From: Gemmatimonadota bacterium
GTDB taxonomy: Bacteria > Gemmatimonadota > Gemmatimonadetes > Longimicrobiales > Gaopeijiaceae
Direction: 5' to 3'
DNA length: 20,588 nt
Assembly (NCBI GenBank): GCA_030550695.1
Contig: JAUQOX010000020.1
Span: 1 to 20,588, forward strand
The notes beneath the pieces were generated by a model. It saw only the letters and a program-made list of their open reading frames with translations. It made no database searches and was not told the DNA's origin. Shown here piece by piece: positions 1 through 6,832 of this stretch. How positions within the stretch are numbered: position 1 is the first letter of the stretch; each line of letters starts with the position of its first letter. A program made the position numbers and the translations under genes.

Positions 1-1
1 C

Positions 2-175
2 CGAGTGGTCTCCGAGGCCACCGTACCGGGGCGGCAGCGCCCTACCCGGAGGGTAGTCGTGGAAATGAAGATCCGGGGTAGGACTTACCCCGAGGTCCCG
101 TTTACCCTGGTGCGGTCGGGGGGGGGAAGGTGGTTGGTGGAAGACATCGGTCTGACCCGGATCACGGGGGGGTAA
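2..175 (+). CDS. C-terminal end of an unidentified protein (5' end outside window)
   Basis: An open frame runs from the left edge to a TAA at 173-175, leaving 57 visible residues. The composition looks protein-like: a strand-rich stretch around RRVVVEMKIRGRTYPEV is followed by a GRWLVEDIGL-type ending. Such endings are common at the C-terminus of small NTF2-like or lipoprotein-type domains, where a last beta-strand carries a W-x-V-x-D pattern. No start, signal peptide or catalytic motif is visible, so function is not assigned. It converges on the epimerase gene with a 78-base gap. A run of nine G at 118-126 lies inside the frame, so an indel there would change the reading. The fold suggestion is weak inference. 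Confidence 0.55.
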   Translation, partial: RVVSEATVPGRQRPTRRVVVEMKIRGRTYPEVPFTLVRSGGGRWLVEDIGLTRITGG

Positions 176-182
176 AGGAATT

Positions 183-208
183 CCCTCTCCTGGGTCCGGG
201 GAAGAGGG
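183..208. terminator. Possible terminator hairpin between convergent genes
   Basis: CCCTCT (183-188) pairs with AGAGGG (203-208), and CC/GG pairs extend inside past a bulged A. Read on the - strand, the hairpin is followed by AATTCCTTTA, so it could end the epimerase transcript. On the + strand no T-tract follows. The stem is short and the support is modest. Confidence 0.3.
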
Positions 209-253
209 GCGACGCCACGGGCAGGAGGCGGGGGGGTGCGCGGGGGGACGACC

Positions 254-646
254 CTACCTCCCCTCCACCAGCTCCACCAGGACGCCGCCCGTGCTTCGAG
301 GGTGCAGGAAAGCGACCCGGTGCCCCCGGGCTCCTTGCCTAGGCACGGGGTCGATGAGCTCGAACCCCTGGTTCCGGAAACGTTCCAAGGCTTTTTCCAG
401 TTCCGGGACCCGCCAAGCCACATGATGGAGTCCGGGCCCCCGCTTTTGGAGAAAACGACCGACCGTGGTGTCCGGACCCATGGGTTCGAGGAGTTCGAGG
501 CTTCCCAAGAAGCATACCCGCACCCCCTGGGCAGGGAGTTCCTCGATGGGGGTGGGGGTGGCCCCGATGAGCCGACCGAAGACGGCCGCGGCGCTCTCCA
601 GGGAGGGAACGGCCACGGCCACGTGGTCCAAGGGAAAGTTGTCCAT
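254..646 (-). CDS. mce: Methylmalonyl-CoA epimerase (VOC superfamily)
   Basis: The 130-residue product has the length of a single-domain methylmalonyl-CoA/ethylmalonyl-CoA epimerase. This enzyme interconverts the R and S forms of methylmalonyl-CoA in propionate and branched-chain breakdown, feeding the B12-dependent mutase. Two VOC half-repeats are visible. The first starts LDHVAVAV with metal-ligand candidate H8. The second starts GPGLHHVAWRV with H74/H75. The C-terminal LVELVE supplies the usual last acidic ligand, about E125. GLHHVA followed by a G-x-L-x-E-L-V-E ending is typical of this family rather than of glyoxalase I. The start is the ATG at 646, 107 bases from the divergent thioredoxin start, so the two may share a promoter region. 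No mutase gene is in the window. A different VOC enzyme is possible but less likely. Confidence 0.85.
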   Translation of the reverse strand: MDNFPLDHVAVAVPSLESAAAVFGRLIGATPTPIEELPAQGVRVCFLGSLELLEPMGPDTTVGRFLQKRGPGLHHVAWRVPELEKALERFRNQGFELIDPVPRQGARGHRVAFLHPRSTGGVLVELVEGR

Positions 647-753
647 GGATCTTCGCGGGGCTGAAGGGGTTTACCGGCGGCGTCGAAGCGTCTGCGTTCC
701 GGCGGTGCCCGTGGGGGGCTCCGCCATGGTTTTCGAAGGGAGACGACCAACTC

Positions 754-1089
754 ATGGGCGAAAGCAACAAGGTGCTGGAGATCACGGATCAGAACTTCTC
801 GGAACTCGTGGAGAAAAGCCAGGGGTTGGCCATGGTGGACTTCTGGGCCGCTTGGTGTGCGCCGTGCCGGATGGTGGCCCCCATCGTGGAGGAGCTGGCT
901 GAAGCCTACGCCCCCCAAGGGCTGCGGGTGGGGAAACTGGACGTGGACCACAATCCGGAGACCGCTTACCGCTTCCACATCCGGTCCATCCCCAGCATCC
1001 TGTTCTTCAAAGACGGCAAGCACGTGGACACCGTGGTGGGGGCGGTGCCCCGGCCCTTCCTGGAGGCCAAGATCCGGGAGTATCTCTGA
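754..1089 (+). CDS. trxA: Thioredoxin
   Basis: This is a complete 111-residue single thioredoxin domain without a signal peptide, so it is a cytoplasmic disulfide reductase of the usual size. The active site is W34-C-A-P-C38 inside VDFWAAWCAPCRM. The cis-proline is P80 in RSIPS, followed by ILFFKDGK and a VGAVPR turn. The dipeptide between the cysteines is AP where Escherichia coli Trx has GP. That change is common in bacterial thioredoxins and tunes redox potential. The start is supported by AAGGGAG at 736-742, 11 bases before the ATG. It is divergent from the epimerase and lies 77 bases before rsmI. Partners cannot be told from context; thioredoxin reductase is not in the window. Confidence 0.95.
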   Translation: MGESNKVLEITDQNFSELVEKSQGLAMVDFWAAWCAPCRMVAPIVEELAEAYAPQGLRVGKLDVDHNPETAYRFHIRSIPSILFFKDGKHVDTVVGAVPRPFLEAKIREYL

Positions 1090-1099
1090 GCTGGAGGGT

Positions 1100-1114
1100 G
1101 GCCGGCCGCCGGCC
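1100..1114 (+). other. Short GC hairpin between trxA and rsmI
   Basis: GGCCGG (1100-1105) and CCGGCC (1109-1114) form a 6-bp stem with a 3-base loop, about ten bases after the thioredoxin stop. No T-tract follows, so this is at most a weak attenuator or an RNA-end stabiliser. In DNA this GC-rich it may be chance. Confidence 0.2.
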
Positions 1115-1166
1115 CGAGGGGTAGGCGGGGAAGGGCACCCGGCCTCAGCGGGAGAAAGGCGCCGTC

Positions 1167-2018
1167 ATGCCTTCCCTCTACCTGGTGAGCACCCCCATCG
1201 GCAACCTGGAGGATCTCAGCCCCCGGGCGGGCCGGACCCTGAGTTCCGTGAACCGGATCCTGGCGGAGGATACCCGCCGCACCCGGAAGCTCATGGCCCA
1301 CCTGGGGATCCGGGTGCCCCTCGTGTCCCTTCACGCCCACAACGAGGAGGCCCGGCAGGGGCAGGTGCTGGGCTGGCTCGCGGCCGGCGAAGACCTGGCC
1401 CTGGTTTCGGATGCCGGCACCCCGGCGGTCTCGGATCCGGGGTACCGGCTGGTGGCGGCGGTGGCGGCGGCCGGTTACGCCGTGGTGCCGATCCCCGGTC
1501 CCTCGGCGGTCTTGGCCGCCGTGGCTGCCTCGGGGCTCCCCGGGGACCGCTTCCTTTTCCTGGGTTTCCCCCCCCGGAAGGGGGTCGGGCGCAAGGCGAC
1601 GCTGGATCGGGTCGCGGCCAACCCCGAGACCGTCGTCCTCTTCGAGTCTCCGGAGCGCCTCGTGGATCTGCTGGCTGACCTCCTTGCCCGCTGCGGTCCG
1701 GCCCGGAAGGCGGTGGTGGGCAGGGAGATTACCAAGCTCCATGAGGAATTCGTCCGGGGCACCCTGGAGGAGCTTCTGGACCGGTTCCGGGCCCGGCCTC
1801 CCCGGGGTGAGGTCACCCTGGTGGTGGAAGGGGTGGGGGAGGGGGCGGGCGGGTTGCCGGAAGAGGCTGAGCTCCGGAACCTTGCGGCGGAGCTTCTGGC
1901 CCGGGGATCCTCGCCCCGCCGAGCGGCCCGGGAGCTGGCCGAATCCTTGGGCCTTTCCAGGAACCTGGCGTATCGGACGGTCCAGGCCGTCTTGAAGGAG
2001 CGCCCTTCACCCCCATAG
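1167..2018 (+). CDS. rsmI: 16S rRNA (cytidine-1402 2'-O)-methyltransferase RsmI
   Basis: The 283-residue product has the size and motif order of RsmI, which methylates the ribose of C1402 in the decoding centre of 16S rRNA using S-adenosylmethionine. Visible motifs are STPIGNLED (8-16), ILAEDTRRTRKL (31-42), SDAGTPAVSDPG (81-92), PIPGPSA (108-114) and REITKLHEE in the middle of the protein. Together they define this tetrapyrrole-methylase-fold family. The C-terminal part ends in a small helical domain (SSPRRAARELAESLGLSRNLAYR) of the kind seen in RsmI. The ATG start gives the standard N-terminus directly before LYLVSTPIGN, and a purine-rich GGGAGAAAGG lies upstream. The next gene begins 8 bases after the stop, so the two are probably co-transcribed. 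Confidence 0.96.
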   Translation: MPSLYLVSTPIGNLEDLSPRAGRTLSSVNRILAEDTRRTRKLMAHLGIRVPLVSLHAHNEEARQGQVLGWLAAGEDLALVSDAGTPAVSDPGYRLVAAVAAAGYAVVPIPGPSAVLAAVAASGLPGDRFLFLGFPPRKGVGRKATLDRVAANPETVVLFESPERLVDLLADLLARCGPARKAVVGREITKLHEEFVRGTLEELLDRFRARPPRGEVTLVVEGVGEGAGGLPEEAELRNLAAELLARGSSPRRAARELAESLGLSRNLAYRTVQAVLKERPSPP

Positions 2019-2026
2019 GTGTTCCC

Positions 2027-4582
2027 ATGGCCGTTTCCGCCCCCCCCGGCCCCCCGCTCCCCCTCCGCCTGTCGCCCGAGGCCGCCCAGGTCCTCCGGGA
2101 GGAGATCCGCCGGGCCGGGGGGCGGGAAGTCTCCTTCCTGGCCGACGTGGGGGAAGACCGGATGGTGAGGAACCCCAGGGCGGTGGCCCGGGGGAACCGC
2201 CAGGCCGTTCTGGCCGTGTCGCGCCAAGCCCCACCCGGTAGCCTCATGATCCACAACCACCCGTCGGGGAATCTGGAACCCTCCGAAGCGGACCTGGAGG
2301 TGGCCGCAGCCCTGAGTGCCGTGGGGGTGGGGACGGCCATCGTGGACAACGACGCCCGGCAGCTCTACGTGGTGGTGGAACCCCCCGCGCCCCGCCCCCT
2401 CGTTTCCCTGGACCTTGAGGAACTGGAGGGGTTTCTGGGACCGAAGGGGGGGCTGGCCCGCCTCCACCCCGCCTACGAGGACCGCCCCGGCCAAAGGGAG
2501 ATGGCCGTCCTGGTGGGCCGATGCTACAACGAGGGAGGGGTGGCCCTGGTGGAGGCCGGGACGGGAACGGGAAAGTCGGCCGCCTACCTCCTTCCCGCCC
2601 TCCTCTGGGCCCGGCGGAATCAGGAACGTACGGTGGTGTCCACCAACACGATCAACCTGCAAGAACAGCTTATCTCCAAAGATCTTCCCCTTCTGGATGC
2701 GGCCCTGGGAGGAGGGTACCGTTGGACCTTGCTGAAGGGTCGGGCCAACTACATTTCCATCCGCAGAGCCCTCTTGGCCCGGGATTCCGCCCCCTGGCTC
2801 CTTTCGCCGGACCGGGCCCACGAGCTGGAGACCCTGGTGGAGTGGATGGGGCGCACACGGGACGGTTCCCTTTCCGATCTGCCGGTTCCGCCCTCCGAGG
2901 AAGTTTGGGAAGAAGTCCAGAGCGATGCCGACGCCTGCTTGAAGGCCCGCTGCCCCCATTTTCAGGAGTGTTTCTACCAGCGGGCCCGCCGGGAAGCGGC
3001 GGCAGCCGAGGTGTTGGTGGTGAATCACCACCTTCTGTTGGTGGATCTTGCCGTCCGCCGGGCCACGAACAATTACACCGAGGCGGCGGTCCTCCCCCCT
3101 TACCGACGCCTGATCCTGGACGAAGCCCACAACCTGGAGGAGGCCGCCACCCGGCATCTGGGCGTTCAAGTGACCCGGAAGGGCCTGCACCGCCTGTTGA
3201 GCCGGCTGGACCGTCAGGGAAAAGGAGTCCTCTGGGACCTCATGACCCGCTTGGAAGGGGATCTCGCGGAGGGGGCGGGGCAGGATGTCCGAGCCCTGAT
3301 CACGGACCGGATCCTCCCCGCCCTGGCGGACGCCCGCAGGGCCCTGGACCCCTTTTTGGAGGAGGTGGCCGCTTGCCTTCCCCGGGGGGGCGAGGACTCG
3401 GCCGTCCGCCTGGGGGGCGAAGGGGGGGTGGAGCCCGTCCGGGAGCCGGCCATGGCCGAGTCCCTGGATCGATTCCTCTGGAGCTTCCGGGCCTTGGGTC
3501 GAGAGTTGGGGGAACTCCGGGCTCGGTTGCAGGATGTGGCCGTGGAGGCCTCCGAGTTGGCCGGGCGGCTCCTGGACGTAGGCGCGGTGGAGGCCCGGTT
3601 GGAGGCGGCTGCCCGGGGGGTGGAGGCGGTGCTGAACCCCGGGGAAGGGACGGCCGATTGGGTCCGCTGGCTTTCCTGGCGGGGTACGGCCCAGCGGGGA
3701 GAGCGGAACCTGGCCTTGGAGGCGGCTCCGGTGGAGGTGGGTCCCCTCCTGAGGGACTCCCTCTTCGGGAGGGTGGATACTGCGGTCCTGACCTCCGCCA
3801 CCCTTACCACCCAGACCGGTTTCCGATACATCCGCGAGCGGCTGGGCCTGGAGGCCGAGGCTTGGGAGGAGACGGCGCCGGGCAAAAATGTGCTGGAGCG
3901 GGTGGTGCCGTCTCCGTTCCGATACGAGGACCAGACCCTCCTGGCGGTCCCCACCGACCTGGCTGCCCCCGAAGAGGAGAAGGAGAAATTCCAGGAAGAC
4001 ACCGCCAGGGTGGTGACGGCCTTGGCCGGGATCAGCGGCGGGGGGCTCCTCGTCCTCTTCACTTCCCATCAGGCTCTGCGGCGGGTGGCTCAGCTCTTGG
4101 GGGGAGCCCGCCTGCCGGGTCCCCTCTTCGTTCAGGGAACCGCTCCCAGGAGCCGGCTCCTGGAAGACTTCACCGCCTCGGGGAACGGGATCCTTTTGGG
4201 GACCTCGTCCTTCTGGGAGGGGGTGGACGTTCCGGGGGACCCCCTCCGCGGCCTTGTCCTGCAGAAGCTCCCGTTCCAAGTCCCCACCGACCCCGTGGCG
4301 GCTGCCCGGATGGAGCGGATCCGCTCCAGGGGCGAAGATCCCTTTTGGCGCCTGACCCTCCCCGAAGCGGCCCTCCGCCTCAAGCAGGGGTTCGGCCGCC
4401 TCATTCGCACCGCCACGGACCGAGGGGTGGTCCTCCTCCTGGACAGGAGGATCCTCACCCGACGCTACGGGCCTTACCTGCGGCGCTCCTTGCCCCCTGT
4501 TCCTTTGATCCAAGGGCCCTGGGCGGAGGTGGAGCGTTCCTTGAGGGCCTTCTACTCTTGTGAGGGGGCCTCGGCCTTCTAG
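2027..4582 (+). CDS. JAMM (RadC-like) domain fused to DinG/XPD-family superfamily 2 helicase
   Basis: The 851-residue protein has two parts. Residues about 30-118 form a RadC-like JAMM/MPN domain. It has E34, then H76-N-H78-P-S-G and D89, exactly the H-x-H-x(10)-D metalloprotease signature. From about residue 150 it is a DinG/XPD-type helicase with Walker A EAGTGTGKS (K183), NHHLLL (333-338), DEAH (365-368), a TSATLT segment (589-594) and motif VI QGFGRLIR (787-794). Three Fe-S cysteines stand at C304, C309 and C315, the C-x4-C-x5-C spacing of E. coli DinG. The first expected cysteine is replaced by serine (S244 in KGRANYISIRR). Known DinG proteins unwind 5' to 3' and resolve R-loops and branched DNA. 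Some Gram-positive relatives carry an N-terminal exonuclease instead of JAMM. What the JAMM domain cuts here is unknown. The helicase assignment is firm and the JAMM assignment nearly so. Confidence 0.9.
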   Translation: MAVSAPPGPPLPLRLSPEAAQVLREEIRRAGGREVSFLADVGEDRMVRNPRAVARGNRQAVLAVSRQAPPGSLMIHNHPSGNLEPSEADLEVAAALSAVGVGTAIVDNDARQLYVVVEPPAPRPLVSLDLEELEGFLGPKGGLARLHPAYEDRPGQREMAVLVGRCYNEGGVALVEAGTGTGKSAAYLLPALLWARRNQERTVVSTNTINLQEQLISKDLPLLDAALGGGYRWTLLKGRANYISIRRALLARDSAPWLLSPDRAHELETLVEWMGRTRDGSLSDLPVPPSEEVWEEVQSDADACLKARCPHFQECFYQRARREAAAAEVLVVNHHLLLVDLAVRRATNNYTEAAVLPPYRRLILDEAHNLEEAATRHLGVQVTRKGLHRLLSRLDRQGKGVLWDLMTRLEGDLAEGAGQDVRALITDRILPALADARRALDPFLEEVAACLPRGGEDSAVRLGGEGGVEPVREPAMAESLDRFLWSFRALGRELGELRARLQDVAVEASELAGRLLDVGAVEARLEAAARGVEAVLNPGEGTADWVRWLSWRGTAQRGERNLALEAAPVEVGPLLRDSLFGRVDTAVLTSATLTTQTGFRYIRERLGLEAEAWEETAPGKNVLERVVPSPFRYEDQTLLAVPTDLAAPEEEKEKFQEDTARVVTALAGISGGGLLVLFTSHQALRRVAQLLGGARLPGPLFVQGTAPRSRLLEDFTASGNGILLGTSSFWEGVDVPGDPLRGLVLQKLPFQVPTDPVAAARMERIRSRGEDPFWRLTLPEAALRLKQGFGRLIRTATDRGVVLLLDRRILTRRYGPYLRRSLPPVPLIQGPWAEVERSLRAFYSCEGASAF

Positions 4583-4590
4583 ATTAGGGC

Positions 4591-4607
4591 GCCACCTCGC
4601 GGGTGGC
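4591..4607 (+). other. Hairpin after the helicase gene
   Basis: GCCACC (4591-4596) and GGTGGC (4602-4607) form a perfect 6-bp stem with a 5-base loop, just after the helicase stop. No T-tract follows. It may be a weak or Rho-assisted terminator separating the helicase from the next gene set. Confidence 0.3.
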
Positions 4608-4645
4608 CTCGAGGCGCTCCGAATGAGTTCCCTTTCCTCCGGGCG

Positions 4646-4849
4646 ATGATGCGTTTTCCTGTCGGCTTGATCGTCTTTCTGTTCTATGCCGTCCTCTCCG
4701 GTCTTACCTTCCGGAAGGCTTGGGGGCACTGGGCGGTGGGCCAGGAAGACCTGGGGTTCTGGTTTACCGTCGTGGCGATACTCTTGGGCATCGCCGGTAC
4801 CGGCGCTCTGGTGGGGTGGTGGATCCACAGCCGTCCCACCGAGGACTGA
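4646..4849 (+). CDS. Small two-helix membrane protein of unknown function
   Basis: This 67-residue protein has two clear hydrophobic segments, about residues 5-21 (VGLIVFLFYAVLSGL) and 38-60 (FWFTVVAILLGIAGTGALVGWWI). A charged, aromatic linker (RKAWGHWAVGQEDLG) joins them, and the tail is hydrophilic. There is no lipobox or recognisable domain. Two ATG codons stand in tandem at 4646 and 4649, and no good ribosome binding site precedes either. The stop at 4847-4849 is one base before the GTG of the FAH-family gene, so the two are very likely translated from one message. I do not recognise the family. A membrane partner or a regulator of the neighbouring enzymes is possible but unsupported. 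Confidence 0.7.
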   Translation: MMRFPVGLIVFLFYAVLSGLTFRKAWGHWAVGQEDLGFWFTVVAILLGIAGTGALVGWWIHSRPTED

Positions 4850-4850
4850 C

Positions 4851-5471
4851 GTGCTCGCCCCGACCAAGATCGTCTGCGTGGGGCGGAACTATGCCGCCCA
4901 CGCCTCCGAGCTCGGCAATCCGGTACCTTCCGAGCCCCTCCTGTTCCTGAAGCCTCCTTCCGCCATCGTCCGCAACGGTGAGCCCATCGTGATCCCCCCC
5001 TGGGCAGGCCGGGTGGATTATGAGGGGGAAATCGGTGTTCTCATCGGGCGACGCGCCCGGGGGGTGGAGGAAGAGCATGCCTGGGACTACGTGGGCGGCA
5101 TCCTTCCCCTCAACGACGTCACGGCCCGGGACCTCCAGAGGAAGGACAGCCAGTGGGCGAGGGCCAAAGGCTTCGATACGTTCCTCCCTGTGGGGGATCC
5201 GGTCCCTGTGGAAGGGCTGGACCTCCTCTCCCTGGAAGTGGTGACCCGGGTGAACGGGATGGAGCGCCAGCGGGGAAGGGCCCGGGACATGGCCTTTTCC
5301 ATCCCGTACCTGCTGGCCTACATCTCCCGGATCATGACCTTGGAGCCGGGCGATCTCCTGGCCACGGGCACCCCCGAAGGGGTCGGCCCCCTCAATCCCG
5401 GGGATGTGGTGGAGGTGGAAATCCCCGGAGCGGGTGCGGTGCGCAACCCGGTGGTCTTGGGGGAACGGTGA
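4851..5471 (+). CDS. Fumarylacetoacetate hydrolase (FAH) family protein, FAHD1-like
   Basis: This is a 206-residue single-domain member of the FAH family, close in size to FAHD1-type acylpyruvases/oxaloacetate decarboxylases. Family motifs are KIVCVGRNYAAHASELGN near the N-terminus, the metal-binding pair E58-G-E60 in DYEGEIGVLIG, D89 in NDVTARDLQ, and TGTPEGVGPL near the C-terminus. The E60 to D89 spacing of 29 matches the E-E-D Mg/Mn triad known in FAHD1. The start is a GTG with GAGG at 4841-4844, six bases upstream. A longer frame continues upstream, but it only antiparallels the preceding small gene and would add nothing FAH-like. The TGA stop overlaps the next gene's GTG. Substrate cannot be fixed; acylpyruvates, oxaloacetate and homoprotocatechuate-pathway intermediates are all options. 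Confidence 0.9.
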   Translation: MLAPTKIVCVGRNYAAHASELGNPVPSEPLLFLKPPSAIVRNGEPIVIPPWAGRVDYEGEIGVLIGRRARGVEEEHAWDYVGGILPLNDVTARDLQRKDSQWARAKGFDTFLPVGDPVPVEGLDLLSLEVVTRVNGMERQRGRARDMAFSIPYLLAYISRIMTLEPGDLLATGTPEGVGPLNPGDVVEVEIPGAGAVRNPVVLGER

Positions 5472-6643
5472 GCCGGACCTTTCCCTCTCCCAGCCGACGG
5501 TTCGCCGCTCTCCCCCCCTACCCCCTGGCGGGATTCCCCGAGGCCCGGCGCCGCCTGGAGGCCGAGGGGGTGGATGTGCTGGATCTGAGCGCCGGTGATG
5601 CCGATCTTCCGCCCCCACCTCAGGCGGTACAGGCCCTTCGGGAGGCCCTCGAGGACCCCGCCATGTCCCGGTATCCTTTCAATGTGGGTTTGCCTGCCTT
5701 CCGGCGGGCGGTGGCGGAATGGATGGCCCGCCGCTTCGGCGTGGAGGTGGATCCCCTCCGGGAGATCCTTCCCCTCATCGGTTCCAAGGAAGGGATCGCG
5801 CACCTCCCCTTGGGGATCCTGAATCCCGGCGACGCCGCGGTCCTCCCCGATCCGGGGTACCAGCCGTACTTCGGAGGGGTGTGGTTGGCGGGCGGCGAGC
5901 CGGTGCGGGTACCTCTGCGCAGGGAGCACGGTTTCCTCATCCCGTTCCAGGAGATCCCCGCCAGGGTGGTGTCCCGGGCCAAACTGCTGTATCTCAACTA
6001 CCCCAACAACCCTACCACGGCCGTGGCGGAGCGGGAGTACCTGGAGGAGGCGGTGGCCTTCTGTCGCCGGCACGGCCTGGTGCTGGTCTACGACAACGCC
6101 TACAGCGAGATCGCCTTCGACGGCTATCGGCCGCCCAGCATCCTGGAGGTCCCCGGGGCCAAAGAGGTGGCCTTGGAGTTTCACTCCTTCTCCAAGACCT
6201 TCAACATGACCGGCTGGCGGTTGGGATGGGCGGTGGGGGGGGCGCCCCTGGTGGAAATCCTGGGGCGGGTGAAGAGCTTTTTGGACACAGGCGTCTTCCT
6301 GGCGGTCCAAGCGGCCGGGGCGGCGGCCCTGGAGGCCTGGGAGAAGTGGGTCCCGGGGAACGTGGAGACCTTCCGCAAGCGCCGCGACGCCGCTGTGCTG
6401 GCTCTCCGGGGGGAAGGGTTCGACGTGGCGGTCCCCAGGGCCACCATGTACCTCTGGATCCCCATCCCCACGGGGGAGCCCTCCCTGGACTTCGGGCGCA
6501 GGGCCCTGGAAGAGGGGGGGGTGCTCCTGCTCCCCGGGAGGGCGTTGGGTGAAGGGGGGGAGGGATACTTCCGACTGGCGCTGACCACCTCGGAGGATCG
6601 ACTTCGGGAAGCGGCCCGGCGGCTGGGGCGGCTTCTGGGATAG
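5468..6643 (+). CDS. Class I/II PLP aminotransferase, LL-diaminopimelate aminotransferase-like
   Basis: The 391-residue fold-type I aminotransferase starts at a GTG that shares four bases (GTGA) with the FAH stop, implying translational coupling. PLP-site residues are visible: NYPNNPT (N181), YDNAYSE (D209, Y212), the Schiff-base lysine K243 in SFSKTFNMTGWR, and the substrate-carboxylate arginine R369 in YFRLAL. GSKEG (105-109) and YPFNVGLPAFRRAVAEWMARRFGV are the style of the DapL/AlaC-type subgroup. That group includes LL-diaminopimelate aminotransferase, which makes LL-DAP from tetrahydrodipicolinate for lysine and peptidoglycan, and alanine-forming aminotransferases. Family and chemistry are certain. 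The substrate is not, so no gene symbol is given. No other lysine-pathway gene is nearby. Confidence 0.9.
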   Translation: MSRTFPSPSRRFAALPPYPLAGFPEARRRLEAEGVDVLDLSAGDADLPPPPQAVQALREALEDPAMSRYPFNVGLPAFRRAVAEWMARRFGVEVDPLREILPLIGSKEGIAHLPLGILNPGDAAVLPDPGYQPYFGGVWLAGGEPVRVPLRREHGFLIPFQEIPARVVSRAKLLYLNYPNNPTTAVAEREYLEEAVAFCRRHGLVLVYDNAYSEIAFDGYRPPSILEVPGAKEVALEFHSFSKTFNMTGWRLGWAVGGAPLVEILGRVKSFLDTGVFLAVQAAGAAALEAWEKWVPGNVETFRKRRDAAVLALRGEGFDVAVPRATMYLWIPIPTGEPSLDFGRRALEEGGVLLLPGRALGEGGEGYFRLALTTSEDRLREAARRLGRLLG

Positions 6644-6800
6644 GACTGGCCCCGCCCGTCGGTCCGTAGGCGCCGAAAGAGCCGTCCCCCCCCGGTGGGC
6701 CGTGGGAGTCCGGTCCCGGAAGCCTCTCCGTGCACCTGAGGCAGGGTCGGGCCGGCGGGCCGGGGGAGCCCAGGCAACCGGGGGGGGTGCCCCACCGCGG

Positions 6801-6822
6801 AACCGCCCTTTCCAGGGGGGTT
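6801..6822 (+). promoter_or_regulatory. Hairpin enclosing the likely ribosome binding site of the TonB-like gene
   Basis: AACCGCCCT (6801-6809) pairs with AGGGGGGTT (6814-6822) apart from one G-G mismatch, with a 4-base loop. The AGGGGGG in the 3' arm is the only plausible Shine-Dalgarno sequence for the ATG at 6833, 12 bases on. If it forms, the hairpin would lower initiation and could act as a control point. The rest of the 189-base gap (6644-6832) holds only GC-rich sequence and G-runs, with no recognised promoter. Confidence 0.35.
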
Positions 6823-6832
6823 AGTAGCACGT

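Noticed and set aside
1475..4867. A 1130-codon open frame on the - strand opposite rsmI and the helicase
   Set aside because: It is antisense to two genes with full motif sets. Its translation is rich in P, G, H, R and Q with no recognisable domain, as expected for the reverse frame of GC-rich genes.
6644..6832. A riboswitch or SRP-type RNA (GGCAACC and GTCCGG-like segments) before the TonB-like gene
   Set aside because: I tried SAM-I, cobalamin, c-di-GMP and SRP RNA core motifs by eye and none gives a complete set of conserved bases.
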